From positions 1 to 39,495 of the forward strand of contig JACQDV010000053.1 of the NCBI GenBank assembly GCA_016200915.1: a stretch of DNA of 39,495 nt, given 5' to 3'. The notes below the pieces were generated by a model. That model saw nothing but the letters and a program-made list of their open reading frames with translations, had not been told where the DNA came from and searched no databases. A program made the position numbers and the translations under genes. Source of the DNA: Sphingobacteriales bacterium (GTDB taxonomy: Bacteria; Bacteroidota; Bacteroidia; Chitinophagales; Chitinophagaceae). This document shows positions 1 to 9,273 of the stretch, piece by piece. Positions within the stretch are counted from its first letter, which is position 1, and the number at the start of each line of letters is the position of its first letter.

Positions 1-64
1 AATGGGCCAACAGGGAATATATGAAGTTATCAACTGTGCAGATTTGCTGGAGATAGATTTGGGT

Positions 65-177
65 AAAGAACAGGCATAGGTCTTCGAAGGCGCAACGTCC
101 CGACAGGCACGCAGGCTCGGGGGAGACGTTGCTGGGAATGAAAGAACAGGCATAGGTCTCCGAAGGCGCAACGTCCC
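65..177. repeat. Direct repeat pair, 37 bases each, at 65-101 and 141-177
   Basis: Two copies of a 37-base unit lie 76 bases apart and differ at one position (T at 84, C at 160). Both begin AAAGAACAGGCATAGG and end GCAACGTCCC. Between them, GACGTTGC at about 125-132 is the reverse complement of GCAACGTC at 92-99, so the first copy and the spacer can form a hairpin. The segment looks more GC-rich than the neighbouring genes. A minus-strand open frame of about 70 codons crosses it, but its composition is dictated by the repeats and I do not call it a gene. No function recognised. Confidence 0.75.
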
Positions 178-402
178 CAACTGGCGCAAGAATGTAAACC
201 AGTAAAAAAACAAGATGCTGGTTCAAGCATGCAGCAGCGCATTGTGTGTGGTGTGCTTGGACCCTACCGCAATGCCCAACGGAGCAGCATATCCCCACCT
301 CACACAAGGCCACGGAGGACACTCTCCGGTTATAGAAGTTCTAAGTTTCGGGTTCATAAACCATTAAACTTTCAACCACTAAACCATTAAACCGCTTCAG
401 CT
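178..402. other. Gene-free stretch upstream of rimO
   Basis: I see no gene here. There is a short inverted repeat (CGGAG 313-317 with CTCCG 324-328) without a T-run, so it is a poor terminator candidate. At 356-393 there is a G-poor tract built from AAAC and CATTAAAC words, which recurs upstream of other genes in this window (see the entry at 27911-27942). Confidence 0.6.
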
Positions 403-410
403 TATCTTTG
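403..410 (+). promoter_or_regulatory. Bacteroidota -7 box (TATCTTTG) for rimO
   Basis: The sequence is an exact match to the TAnnTTTG element of the Bacteroidota housekeeping sigma factor. No TTG is evident at the usual -33 spacing; that region is the AAAC tract. The box ends only 6 bases before the ATG at 417, so the predicted transcription start falls on or next to the start codon. Confidence 0.6.
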
Positions 411-416
411 CGCCTC

Positions 417-1724
417 ATGAAAACGAAAACTCTCAAGAAAGACAAGGTAAATATCATTACGCTGGGTTGCAGCAAGAACCTGGTGGATAGTGAAGTGCTG
501 AGCGGCCAATTATTAGCCAATGATATTGATGTAGTGCATGAAAGCGGTAAGAAAGACCACAATATAGTTATTGTAAATACCTGCGGATTTATTGATAAAG
601 CAAAAGAAGAAAGCGTTAATACCATTCTTGACCAGGTGGAATTAAAACGCCGTGGTAAATTAGATAAAGTGTATGTGACCGGTTGCCTTAGTGAGCGATA
701 TAAAAACAATTTAGAAGAAGAGATACCGGAAGTGGATGCCTATTTCGGTACGATGGAATTACCGCTTATCTTAAAACAATTTGAAGCCGATTATAAAGCA
801 GAGTTGGTAGGGGAACGTTTATTAGCTACTCCTAAACATTATGCATATTTAAAAATATCTGAAGGTTGTAACCGTACCTGTGCTTTTTGTGCTATCCCGT
901 TAATGCGTGGTCAGCATGTGAGCAGGCCGATAGAACAATTGGTTAAAGAAGCAGAAGGTTTGGTGAGAATGGGTGTGAAGGAAATAATGCTGATTGCACA
1001 GGAGCTGACTTATTATGGTTTGGATATTTACAAGAAAAGAGAATTACCTAAACTCATGCATGCATTGGCAGATGTAAAAGGATTGGAATGGATTCGTTTG
1101 CATTATGCCTATCCATCTAAGTTTCCATTGGAGATTTTGGATGCAATGAAAGAAAGAGATAATATCTGCAACTACCTTGATATGCCTTTGCAGCATGCCA
1201 GTGATAATATGCTGGATGCTATGCGCCGCCAAATTACGAGAGGAGAGATGACGGAGCTGATTCATAAGATAAGAGAGAAAGTGCCGGGCATTTGTTTACG
1301 TACCACTTTGATTGCGGGTTTCCCCGGTGAAACGGAGAAAGATGTAGAAGAGATGAAAGATTTTTTAAGAGAGCATCGTTTTGATCGTGTCGGCATCTTT
1401 ACTTATTCTCATGAAGAAGGAACGTCTGCCTATGATTTAGCTGATACGCTTTCACAGGAAGAAAAAGAAGCAAGAGCTCAGGAAGTAATGGAAGTGCAGC
1501 AGGAAATAAGTTTTGAAAGAAACCAGGAAAAAGTTGGTAAAACATTTAAAGTAATTATTGATAAAAAAGAAGCCGGCCGTTATTTAGGCCGTACTGAATT
1601 TGATAGTGTAGAAGTTGACAATGAAGTTATCATCAACTCCGATAAGAAATTACCTATTGGTGAATTTGTCAATGTGAAAATTACTAAAGCATACGATTAT
1701 GATTTGGAAGGAGAGGTGGTATAA
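417..1724 (+). CDS. rimO: Ribosomal protein S12 methylthiotransferase RimO
   Basis: RimO is a radical-SAM enzyme that methylthiolates the beta carbon of a conserved Asp of ribosomal protein S12, using two 4Fe-4S clusters. The 435-residue protein has the whole family layout. The N-terminal MTTase domain has cluster cysteines C18 (TLGCSKN), C56 (VNTCGF) and C90 (VTGCLSER). The radical-SAM motif GCNRTCAFC gives C151, C155 and C158, followed by a TIM-barrel region and a C-terminal TRAM domain over about the last 65 residues. GCNRTCAFCAIP and the S12-type TLGCSKNLVDSE motif separate it from MiaB. The frame is open from a TTG at 408, but that TTG lies inside the promoter box, so I start at ATG 417. 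It is monocistronic, with a convergent gene 12 bases beyond its stop. Confidence 0.96.
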   Translation: MKTKTLKKDKVNIITLGCSKNLVDSEVLSGQLLANDIDVVHESGKKDHNIVIVNTCGFIDKAKEESVNTILDQVELKRRGKLDKVYVTGCLSERYKNNLEEEIPEVDAYFGTMELPLILKQFEADYKAELVGERLLATPKHYAYLKISEGCNRTCAFCAIPLMRGQHVSRPIEQLVKEAEGLVRMGVKEIMLIAQELTYYGLDIYKKRELPKLMHALADVKGLEWIRLHYAYPSKFPLEILDAMKERDNICNYLDMPLQHASDNMLDAMRRQITRGEMTELIHKIREKVPGICLRTTLIAGFPGETEKDVEEMKDFLREHRFDRVGIFTYSHEEGTSAYDLADTLSQEEKEARAQEVMEVQQEISFERNQEKVGKTFKVIIDKKEAGRYLGRTEFDSVEVDNEVIINSDKKLPIGEFVNVKITKAYDYDLEGEVV

Positions 1725-1736
1725 AAACAATTCAAT

Positions 1737-2081
1737 TTATTTTTTTGCTTTAAAATAAATATTGGAAACGGGAAGATAGAGTAATACTGTAACAATAATC
1801 AAAAACACAGTATGTGTTATTACCTCAGAGGTCGAATGAAATGTACTGATGACAATATGATAAAGCAACCATGCAATCGCCAGCCATCTTGCCCAATTAA
1901 TACCTAGAATCAGCAATACTCCGCAAACCACGGCTACCACACGCAACAACATTACCCATATTAATTCAGGTAATTGGTAATTGACATCAAAAAAATCCTT
2001 TGCATGATAAATGATTCCTGTACATCCTGCAATAATAAAAATGGCAGCAACAATAATAACCGGAACAGGACGATTTTTCAT
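1737..2081 (-). CDS. Small integral membrane protein of unknown function
   Basis: This 114-residue protein has four predicted hydrophobic segments (about residues 7-24, 40-60, 63-82 and 88-107) and a basic C-terminus (FKAKK). It has no recognisable catalytic motif. Size and topology recall small DoxX-like or DUF-type four-helix membrane proteins, but I cannot assign a family. The start codon lies 26 bases after the stop of the upstream minus-strand gene (2108-4930), so the two are probably cotranscribed. The 3' end faces rimO at a distance of 12 bases. Confidence 0.75.
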   Translation of the reverse strand: MKNRPVPVIIVAAIFIIAGCTGIIYHAKDFFDVNYQLPELIWVMLLRVVAVVCGVLLILGINWARWLAIAWLLYHIVISTFHSTSEVITHTVFLIIVTVLLYLPVSNIYFKAKK

Positions 2082-2107
2082 TTGAACTTTTTATAAATAT
2101 TTTATCG

Positions 2108-4930
2108 CTATTTATTGAGTACTATAAATTTTACCGAGTGATTACCACTACCGTTTTTTACCTGAAGGATATACATTCCATTACTCCATTGCTGAGCATG
2201 AATGGTTAATTTATTGTCAGTACTATTAGTAGTGATGGATTTAGAATATAATAATTGTCCAAGCATATCGTAAATTAAAATCTTATCGCCAGCCTGGAAG
2301 GGATTTTTAAGTGATACAGTTAAATCCTGGCTACTTACAGGGTTAGGATAAACTAAGATATCACCGGATTGAGTAATATCAGGTTGTTCAAAGAATCTTT
2401 CTGCAGGTATTGGTTGTTTCCCAACGGTAGGGCCACTCCACTGCAACTGACAAACAGCCTGCCCTCCTTTTTCATAATATTCAACCATGATTGGATATTT
2501 TGTACACTGATCCAGATGAATGGAAGCAGTGTATTCAGTAGCACCCTGGTCAATCCATTTATTAATCAATAATTGGTTGTTTACCCAAAGCCTTATTCCA
2601 TCATCACCGGTTAAGTAAAAAGTATAAGTACCTGAGTCGAGGCTTTGTACATAGCCGGAGAACCTTGCCCTGAAATTGTCATTACTCACCCCTTGCGGAC
2701 TTCCTGTGCCCCAATCAAAATAAACTGTTGGAACAGTGGTAGTAACTGATGCAACGGACGGGTAAGAAGCATCCGCCGTACTGTTACTGAAATATTCAGC
2801 CGTTAAGCCAGTGCCGTTGCTGCTGCATTGGACTGTTGCCGGAAATAATTGTGATGCCGGTATATTTTGTTTGCAAATTCCCTGGGCACTCCATTGTAAA
2901 ATACAGGATGAAGCATTGGTATTGGAATAATATTCAAGCCTTATATCATTATCATTAGCTTTTTGCAGAGGAATAGTTGCTGAAAGTACTGTAACAGGTT
3001 TATCTGTCCAGCTATCAATAAGCAATGTATTATTTATCCATAACCTCACACCGTCACTTGCGGTTACATAAATAGTATAAACATCATCTGTAAGTGATTT
3101 TAATTTCCCCGTCCATCGTACTTTAAAATTATCGTTGCTGATAGCTGTTGCCGGGCTTGCAGAACCCCAGTTAAAATTGATAGTGTTATCAAGCCTTGTT
3201 AAGGCAGGAGATGTAAAGGGTGAGTTGGCTGTACTGTTGGTAAAGTATTCACCCTCTAGGCCACTTCCGTTCCCATATGACAAATTAGTGGCAGTATTAC
3301 AGAGAACACCATACACCTGTACACTTTTTGAAAAAGTAGGCACATAAACTTTTCCATTAGCAACAGTGGGGGAGTTGAACTTTGCAAAATTTCCAAGTAC
3401 GTCCTGTGCAACCATATCACTGTTCCATAGTTCGCCTGCAGATACATCGCTGGCTGCATAGGCGGCAATAGTGCCGGGTCTTACCTGGTTATTGGCATTA
3501 CCTGAAAATGGGAAACATCCCCATACAATTGCAGAAGATGCATCTTCTGCATTGGAAGAAATGGAGAGCATAGCGCCGGGCATCCCGTTATCTAAATTTC
3601 TGATACCTTGCTTGAAGGTATCAGAAAAAGTTCCCGTATTCCTGTTAAAAGTAAACTGACGGATTTTAAAACTTTCGGCCCAGGCATATACAAACTCCTG
3701 GTTGTTTAATTTGCTATAAACAGGAGAGCCATGTACATGCACAAAACCCTGGTGAGTTGGATTAAATTCAAGTGTATCCTTAACCTGACTGTTGGTGGCA
3801 TTAAAGCGTCCCATATTATTATAATCCACTACATAGGATACTCCTTCTTTTGAACCGGATATGGTAATACTTGAATTGGGGACGATTAAGACACCATCAC
3901 AACCGTAGTCTAAATCTAATTGATCAAGATATTGATAATTGGCCGGGGTAAACCAATCTAATAATTGAAGTTGAGGAGAAAGTTTTACAAGGCTTTCACT
4001 TCTTCCACCGGTAAGATTATTATTATCTGCACTGGTTGTGCCATTACCGGTAGTTAAATATAAATTACCATCATCACCAACAGATATTCCCTCACCGGCC
4101 ATCCATATACCTGCAGCCCAGCCATTGGGTGTAGCGTTGTAGGAATACTTTAAATCAAGCGTAGCTGCATCAAATCCTAACACCCATCCATGATACGGAC
4201 CCCAATCGCAATGCGAAGCAAAAGCAGTATAAACGGTATTATTATATAAAAGAAGAGCGGGACGTTGGTTTTGATATTTAGCCAGGAATTTTACTTTTCC
4301 ATTTACACTGCCATCACCTGTTCCATCTACTTCCGCCTGTATTAAATGCGGACTGCCGGTTTTAGGATTTCCTGTTTTTATATCAAGTGCATTAAGATAG
4401 GCATAAAAATTTCCGTTGGCATCAATTGTTTTAGTAGCTACATAAAGGGTATTGCTAATGGTATCAATAACCGGCGTACCTACAATTCCCATTCGTCCTG
4501 AGAAATCACGGTAATTACCACCACAGGGTTGTCCTTGCTGAGGATCTTTTAAATCAAAAATATCGGGAGCTCTTTGGCCTTGCGGGTTTAGGTTTATCTG
4601 CCATAGCGGAGCGCCATAAGAAACATCATCCGCATTAAAAGCATAAACCGAATTATTTACAGTAGCTGCAAATAATACATTACCGGTAAAATTGCCAATA
4701 GTGAGATTATGTACAATAAGCACCTGTGCATATACTTCATCATCCACATTTAGTGAAGCAATAAGCCCGAATTTTCCGGGAGCAACATTTGCGGGATTAA
4801 GAATGGTTTCATTCTTATTCCAACCGGTTCGGTACAGGTCGTTATGCTGGGTAATAACGGAAATATTGTTTTGAGCAATGGTAATGGCTGATTGTAAAAA
4901 AAGCAGCAAATAAGTAAGTAGGTAACGCAT
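2108..4930 (-). CDS. Secreted PQQ-type beta-propeller protein with two PA14 domains and a T9SS sorting domain
   Basis: This 940-residue protein begins with a signal peptide (residues 1-19, cleavage after ITIA). Residues about 24-545 form a quinoprotein-like repeat region with many strand-turn blades (e.g. LFAATVNNSVYAFNADD, GTPVIDTISNTLYVAT, GKVYVPTFSKSVQVYG). Two PA14-type carbohydrate-binding domains follow at about 557-695 and 707-855, each with the family hallmarks (GLxxEYF, DNFxxRxxG, DGxRLWxNN). Residues about 866-940 are a type A T9SS C-terminal domain (VYPNPV near the start, NGMYILQV near the end), which sends the protein through the outer membrane for surface attachment. It is probably a surface polymer-binding protein. 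Enzymatic activity of the propeller cannot be judged. The first gene of a likely two-gene unit with 1737-2081. Confidence 0.88.
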   Translation of the reverse strand: MRYLLTYLLLFLQSAITIAQNNISVITQHNDLYRTGWNKNETILNPANVAPGKFGLIASLNVDDEVYAQVLIVHNLTIGNFTGNVLFAATVNNSVYAFNADDVSYGAPLWQINLNPQGQRAPDIFDLKDPQQGQPCGGNYRDFSGRMGIVGTPVIDTISNTLYVATKTIDANGNFYAYLNALDIKTGNPKTGSPHLIQAEVDGTGDGSVNGKVKFLAKYQNQRPALLLYNNTVYTAFASHCDWGPYHGWVLGFDAATLDLKYSYNATPNGWAAGIWMAGEGISVGDDGNLYLTTGNGTTSADNNNLTGGRSESLVKLSPQLQLLDWFTPANYQYLDQLDLDYGCDGVLIVPNSSITISGSKEGVSYVVDYNNMGRFNATNSQVKDTLEFNPTHQGFVHVHGSPVYSKLNNQEFVYAWAESFKIRQFTFNRNTGTFSDTFKQGIRNLDNGMPGAMLSISSNAEDASSAIVWGCFPFSGNANNQVRPGTIAAYAASDVSAGELWNSDMVAQDVLGNFAKFNSPTVANGKVYVPTFSKSVQVYGVLCNTATNLSYGNGSGLEGEYFTNSTANSPFTSPALTRLDNTINFNWGSASPATAISNDNFKVRWTGKLKSLTDDVYTIYVTASDGVRLWINNTLLIDSWTDKPVTVLSATIPLQKANDNDIRLEYYSNTNASSCILQWSAQGICKQNIPASQLFPATVQCSSNGTGLTAEYFSNSTADASYPSVASVTTTVPTVYFDWGTGSPQGVSNDNFRARFSGYVQSLDSGTYTFYLTGDDGIRLWVNNQLLINKWIDQGATEYTASIHLDQCTKYPIMVEYYEKGGQAVCQLQWSGPTVGKQPIPAERFFEQPDITQSGDILVYPNPVSSQDLTVSLKNPFQAGDKILIYDMLGQLLYSKSITTNSTDNKLTIHAQQWSNGMYILQVKNGSGNHSVKFIVLNK

Positions 4931-4942
4931 AGCAAGGTGACC

Positions 4943-4950
4943 TAAAGATA
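4943..4950 (-). promoter_or_regulatory. Probable -7 box (TATCTTTA) for the PA14/T9SS gene
   Basis: Read on the minus strand, this matches TAnnTTTG at 7 of 8 positions. It ends 12 bases before the start codon at 4930, implying a very short leader. Confidence 0.4.
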
Positions 4951-4964
4951 ATGATATGTTATCA

Positions 4965-6149
4965 CTAATTTATAACGATAATATCCTCAGGTCTGCTAAC
5001 TATAATTTCTGCCTTGCCTTTGTACTCTACCACTTCACCTTTTACACAAATGTTTTTATCGTTATAGAGCTCCTCAATGGAAGGAAGAAAGTTTTTTCTG
5101 TCTTTAGCGAATATTACAATCGTTAATGGACTGTTGGGATATTTATCACCGGCATTAATAAAAGTTACATTGTCAAGTGATTTTATTCCATACACTCTTG
5201 AACAAGCTGTTACTTTTTTGCCAATATACTGAACGGCATCTTTTGCATCAACACCATTTTCATAACGGGCTGCTACATCTTTCATGTTCAGTGTTGGTGA
5301 TTCAGATACAAATAACTTGTTCAGCATATCAGCTAATCTTAAACCGGCAATTAATAATTGTTTCTGAATAATGATTTTACTTTCATTAAGATATTTGTCA
5401 TCTACGATAAATCCCTGTTTGGGATAAACTTTTCCAAGAAAGCTGCGGGTTTCTTTCATCCATTTACCCGGATGAATTCCATCAATGCTGTCAATTTTCT
5501 TTCCTCCATAGGTATTGTACAAAGCCATGCAATCAACAAAGGTGATCTTACGGTAACGGATGATATCTTCATCCCAAAAATGATGGAGATTGGTTTTTAA
5601 GGTATCATATTGCACTGCTACTTTATTTCCTCCTAAATCATCATCATAGCCCGTATGCAGCGGCTGATGCAAATCGCCCATCAAATGAAACAGAATTAAT
5701 AAATCTGTTTTAACCTGTTCTCCCGGTAAAGTTCTTTTATGCCTGAGTTCGTTGAAAGTAAGTACTAAGCGGTTTACAATATTTTCATCTAAGGATGGAG
5801 CATATTCTTTGTCAGCAGGAAAATCAATATAGTGCCATGGTTTCATGTAATCATAGTCGCTGTTGGAACGCATGATGTCCATCCAGTTGGCAGCAGTATT
5901 TAAAGACATTGTATCGAGCAGGTTCTGCACATTTTGTTTTACATCGGGCTTTACAAATTGCATGGCAAGCTGTACTACGATAGTATGACCATCAGGTCCC
6001 CATGCTTTTGATTTTCGGGGTACCAGCAATAGCAACAAAAAAACTATTAACAGGAAAATATGTTTCGCTTTATTACTAAAAGCAGGGAAGGGATCATAAT
6101 AGTACGGAGGTGTTGCTGCCGCACCGGCAGACAGGCAATTTGTATTCAT
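4965..6149 (-). CDS. S1/P1-family zinc nuclease with C-terminal OB-fold-like domain
   Basis: S1/P1 nucleases cleave single-stranded nucleic acid with a three-zinc cluster. All expected ligand motifs are present in this 394-residue protein: mature N-terminal Trp50 and His55 (AWGPDGH), Asp in NWMD, His in KPWHYIDFP, His/Asp/His in FHLMGDLHQPLH, and His/Asp in NLHHFWDED. The signal-peptide hydrophobic stretch (about 31-43) ends at SKA-49, so cleavage would leave Trp50 as the first residue, as this enzyme class requires for zinc binding by the N-terminus. The signal has an unusually long N-region of about 30 residues, with no alternative start codon inside it. Residues about 307-394 form an additional domain (INAGDKYPNSPLTIVIF ... 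NICVKGEVVEYKGKAEIIV) that resembles the OB-fold nucleic-acid-binding domains appended to secreted nucleases. Likely periplasmic or secreted, for phosphate or nucleotide scavenging. Confidence 0.92.
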   Translation of the reverse strand: MNTNCLSAGAAATPPYYYDPFPAFSNKAKHIFLLIVFLLLLLVPRKSKAWGPDGHTIVVQLAMQFVKPDVKQNVQNLLDTMSLNTAANWMDIMRSNSDYDYMKPWHYIDFPADKEYAPSLDENIVNRLVLTFNELRHKRTLPGEQVKTDLLILFHLMGDLHQPLHTGYDDDLGGNKVAVQYDTLKTNLHHFWDEDIIRYRKITFVDCMALYNTYGGKKIDSIDGIHPGKWMKETRSFLGKVYPKQGFIVDDKYLNESKIIIQKQLLIAGLRLADMLNKLFVSESPTLNMKDVAARYENGVDAKDAVQYIGKKVTACSRVYGIKSLDNVTFINAGDKYPNSPLTIVIFAKDRKNFLPSIEELYNDKNICVKGEVVEYKGKAEIIVSRPEDIIVIN

Positions 6150-6234
6150 CTGTAATCGTTAAAACAGCTAAGATAAAACTAATAATGTTCTGCTGACAAC
6201 AACTAATCCCCGGGTAACCATTTGTTTTAATACA

Positions 6235-7500
6235 TTATTTTCTCAATTCCAGTACCACTACCGCACTCTTTTTATCATCTGCACTCAGAAACACCTGCTT
6301 ACGCTGGTTACCTGAAGTTATAATCATCAATGCAGTGTTTGGTGGAACGGTTCCCTGGTTCTCTGCAAACATCACAATTTCATGCGTTGGATTCTGCGTA
6401 TCTATATGGAAGGTAAAACGCAATGCTTTGTCACTGAGCATAGCATTGGAGAGTTCGATATTTTTATTGTGAATCACTGTAATAATATCGCCATCAATGG
6501 TGCCATTATCATAAAACTCAACTACTACTTCTCCGCTATCCACGATCCATTTATCACTCAGTATATTTTCTCTTGCTTTCAATTTTGTTTGTGCCTCAAC
6601 TTTGGCTTTTGCCAGATTTGAAGTATCTATTTTATATTCTTTACCAGTAATTATATCAGGAGCAACAACTTTTTTAATTTCTTGTTCAGCTTTTTTCACT
6701 ATTGCTCCGGTATCTTTTTTAATCCCCGACTCTGACTTTTTTACTGTTGCTTCAGTATCTTTTTTCATTTCTGCAGGTGGGGCTATATAAGGAGGTTCAA
6801 CATCCGGCAACTTTTTTGCTTCTGTTTTCTTTATATCTGCTTTTGGTTGCCCTGTAGTTTTAACAACGGGCTTATCTTTTTCAATCTTGGGTAAATCATT
6901 AACAGCAACATCGGTAACCGGTGGAGTTGAAAGTGTAGGATTATTTTTGTTTGCTATGAGAGAATCTATTTTTAAATCAAGTCTTTTTACTATCGCTTCC
7001 TTCGCTACTGTATCGCCAATATAAGGTTCAAGATATAAATAACCTTTGGTTTGATCGGCTATTAAACCTTTTGACATGCCCACATAATCACCATAAATAT
7101 GATTGTTGAATTTGTTTTTTACCAGTGTAAGATTATAGCGGAACTGTAATAAAATATTCCTGGCTTCTGGCCCGGTTTTCTTTATGTCTTTTGAATAATA
7201 GTTGATGATTAACGTATTTTCCAGCACATAACCTTTAAACCTTACTTCCAGTGTTAACGGACTATTTCGTTTCATGAAATCGTAAATAATAGTTCCGTAG
7301 CACTGACCACCTTCTGTAGTCAAATTCATTTTTACATACCATACGGTTGTATTGGCGCCGGTGCCTTTGTGCTCCATAGTACCCACCCAGGTGCCCGTAG
7401 TATCACTTGCTGCTAATGCAGAAATGGAAGAAGTGACGATGAGAAGGAGAGTTAGTAATGCCTTCATAGATATTTTAGAAAAGCTTGTTAAAAGTTTCAT
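6235..7500 (-). CDS. Secreted protein with lysine-rich linker, unknown function
   Basis: I do not recognise this protein. From ATG 7500 it has 421 residues; an open TTG start at 7518 and a second ATG at 7467 are alternatives. The signal peptide core is MKALLTLLLIVTSSISALA. The N-terminal domain (to about residue 165) has a GTWVGTMEH start and alternating strands, like a lipocalin-like or beta-sandwich fold. A low-complexity linker of about 110 residues follows, rich in Lys, Pro, Thr and Ala, with degenerate repeats of the type KKDTxAxVKKxExxIKK. The last 125 residues form a compact beta-rich domain (SGEVVVEFYDNGTIDGD ... VVVLELRK). It is divergent from bshC. On the minus strand, TAGTTTTA at 7531-7538 matches TAnnTTTG at 7 of 8 positions. 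Confidence 0.75.
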   Translation of the reverse strand: MKLLTSFSKISMKALLTLLLIVTSSISALAASDTTGTWVGTMEHKGTGANTTVWYVKMNLTTEGGQCYGTIIYDFMKRNSPLTLEVRFKGYVLENTLIINYYSKDIKKTGPEARNILLQFRYNLTLVKNKFNNHIYGDYVGMSKGLIADQTKGYLYLEPYIGDTVAKEAIVKRLDLKIDSLIANKNNPTLSTPPVTDVAVNDLPKIEKDKPVVKTTGQPKADIKKTEAKKLPDVEPPYIAPPAEMKKDTEATVKKSESGIKKDTGAIVKKAEQEIKKVVAPDIITGKEYKIDTSNLAKAKVEAQTKLKARENILSDKWIVDSGEVVVEFYDNGTIDGDIITVIHNKNIELSNAMLSDKALRFTFHIDTQNPTHEIVMFAENQGTVPPNTALMIITSGNQRKQVFLSADDKKSAVVVLELRK

Positions 7501-7602
7501 TTCAGGCACTGCGGCCAACGGTTAATAACGTAAAACTATGTACTTATTGCATAGAATTGCTACTTTCGTTGCCTGTTTTTTGGTGAATTTTAAAACTGAT
7601 AG

Positions 7603-9198
7603 ATGAATTTTACTGCTTTAAGGTTGTCTTACGCACAAACAGGCTTTTTCTCCACACTCGTGGCCGGTTATATTTCAGGCGATGAAAAATTAACTCCCTT
7701 TCTTAAACATCCTGTTTCTATGGATGGCATTCGCCAGTCGATAGAAAGCAGGAAACAATTTAATACTAACCGGCAATTGCTGGTTGCCGCATTACAACAA
7801 CAGTATAACAACATCCCTGTTACAGATGCTGTAAAAGAAAATATCCATAAGCTTTCATCTCCCAATACGTTTACTATTTGTACGGCACATCAGCCAAACA
7901 TATTTACTGGTCCATTATATTTCCTTTATAAAATTTTACATGCTGCTAAGCTGGCTGATACACTCAAAAAAGAATTACCTCAATATGATTTTGTGCCGGT
8001 GTATTATATGGGCAGTGAAGATGCAGACCTTGATGAGTTGAACAACATCACCATACAGGGGAATAAATTGGTTTGGCAAACAAAACAAACCGGTGCAGTA
8101 GGAAGGATGAAAGTTGATGATGAATTGCTGAAGCTGATTCACGCCATCAACGGACAAATTGCGGTATTACCCAATGGAAAAGAATTAGAGCAGTTGTTTA
8201 CTGAATGTTACCGGAAAGGAACAGCTATACAACAGGCAACATTTGAACTGGTGAATAAATTATTGGGTGAGTTTGGAGTAATTGTGCTGATACCGGATAA
8301 TACTGATTTAAAGAAAGCGTTCATACCAGTTGTTAAAAAAGAATTATTCGAAGGGTTTTCTCATTCTTTAGTAGAAGCAACTGCTGATGAATTAGAAAAA
8401 CATTATAAAGTGCAGGCAAGTGGCAGAGATATTAACTTGTTTTATTTGATTGATGATAAAAGGGAACGCATTGAAAAAAACAGTGGGCAGTACACAATTA
8501 GCAGTTTGCAGCTCAGCTTTACAGAAGATGAAATATTGAAAGAACTGGAAGAACATCCGGAGCGATTTAGTGCGAATGTGATATTGCGTGGTGTATTCCA
8601 GGAAACGATATTGCCAAACATTGCTTTTATTGGAGGTGGAGGAGAAGTAGCTTACTGGTTAGAATTGAAAAAAGTTTTTGAAGCAGTGAATGTTCCTTAC
8701 CCCATGCTGGTATTGCGTAATTCGTTTTTATTGATGAATGAAGAGCAAAAGCGGAAAACTGAAAAGCTTGAATTGAGTATTGCTGATCTGTTCAAAACGG
8801 AATTAGAATTAATCAGTCAACTGGTTAAAAAAAGAACAGCAAACGATTTATCATTAAATAATGAGGTTGCCTCTTTGCAAAAAATATATAATCAGCTAAA
8901 GCAAAAGGCTGAACCAGTTGATAAAACTTTATTGCCACATATTGAATCATTGTTGACAAAAGCACAGAAAAGAGTAGAAGAGCTGGAGAAGAAAATACTT
9001 AGCTCAGAAAAAAGAAAATACGAAGCGGAACAAAGGCAAATACAAAGTTTAAAACAAACGCTTTTTCCCAATAACAGTTTACAGGAAAGAGTGGAAAATA
9101 TTGCTTACTTCTATGGAGTTTATGGTAAGCAATTGCTGAATGTTTTGTATGAAAACTCTTTGAGTTTGGAACAGGAGTTTGTGGTGCTGAATGCTTAA
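7603..9198 (+). CDS. bshC: Putative cysteine ligase BshC (bacillithiol biosynthesis)
   Basis: BshC adds cysteine to glucosaminyl-malate in the last step of bacillithiol synthesis, the low-molecular-weight thiol used by Firmicutes and many Bacteroidota. The 531-residue length fits the family. The N-terminal Rossmann-like part carries TAHQPNIFTGPLYFLYKI (about residues 93-110) and PVYYMGSEDADLDELN. The C-terminal third is a long coiled coil (about 390-500: KRKTEKLELSIADL ... EKKILSSEKRKYEAEQRQ), as in the known structure. The first in-frame ATG is used. The partner genes bshA and bshB are not in this window. TACTTTCG at 7561-7568 could be a weak -7 box. The gene is convergent with purE. Confidence 0.93.
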   Translation: MNFTALRLSYAQTGFFSTLVAGYISGDEKLTPFLKHPVSMDGIRQSIESRKQFNTNRQLLVAALQQQYNNIPVTDAVKENIHKLSSPNTFTICTAHQPNIFTGPLYFLYKILHAAKLADTLKKELPQYDFVPVYYMGSEDADLDELNNITIQGNKLVWQTKQTGAVGRMKVDDELLKLIHAINGQIAVLPNGKELEQLFTECYRKGTAIQQATFELVNKLLGEFGVIVLIPDNTDLKKAFIPVVKKELFEGFSHSLVEATADELEKHYKVQASGRDINLFYLIDDKRERIEKNSGQYTISSLQLSFTEDEILKELEEHPERFSANVILRGVFQETILPNIAFIGGGGEVAYWLELKKVFEAVNVPYPMLVLRNSFLLMNEEQKRKTEKLELSIADLFKTELELISQLVKKRTANDLSLNNEVASLQKIYNQLKQKAEPVDKTLLPHIESLLTKAQKRVEELEKKILSSEKRKYEAEQRQIQSLKQTLFPNNSLQERVENIAYFYGVYGKQLLNVLYENSLSLEQEFVVLNA

Positions 9199-9273
9199 TG
9201 CTTTGGTAAATGTTGATTTCTGATTTTTTCCCCCGATTAAATAAACATCAACCTCAAATCTTTAAAAGTCCAT

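Noticed and set aside
30-242. Minus-strand protein of about 70 residues
   Set aside because: The frame runs through the 37-base direct repeats, has repetitive Cys/Arg/Pro-rich composition and no promoter or homologous motif; it is a by-product of the repeat.
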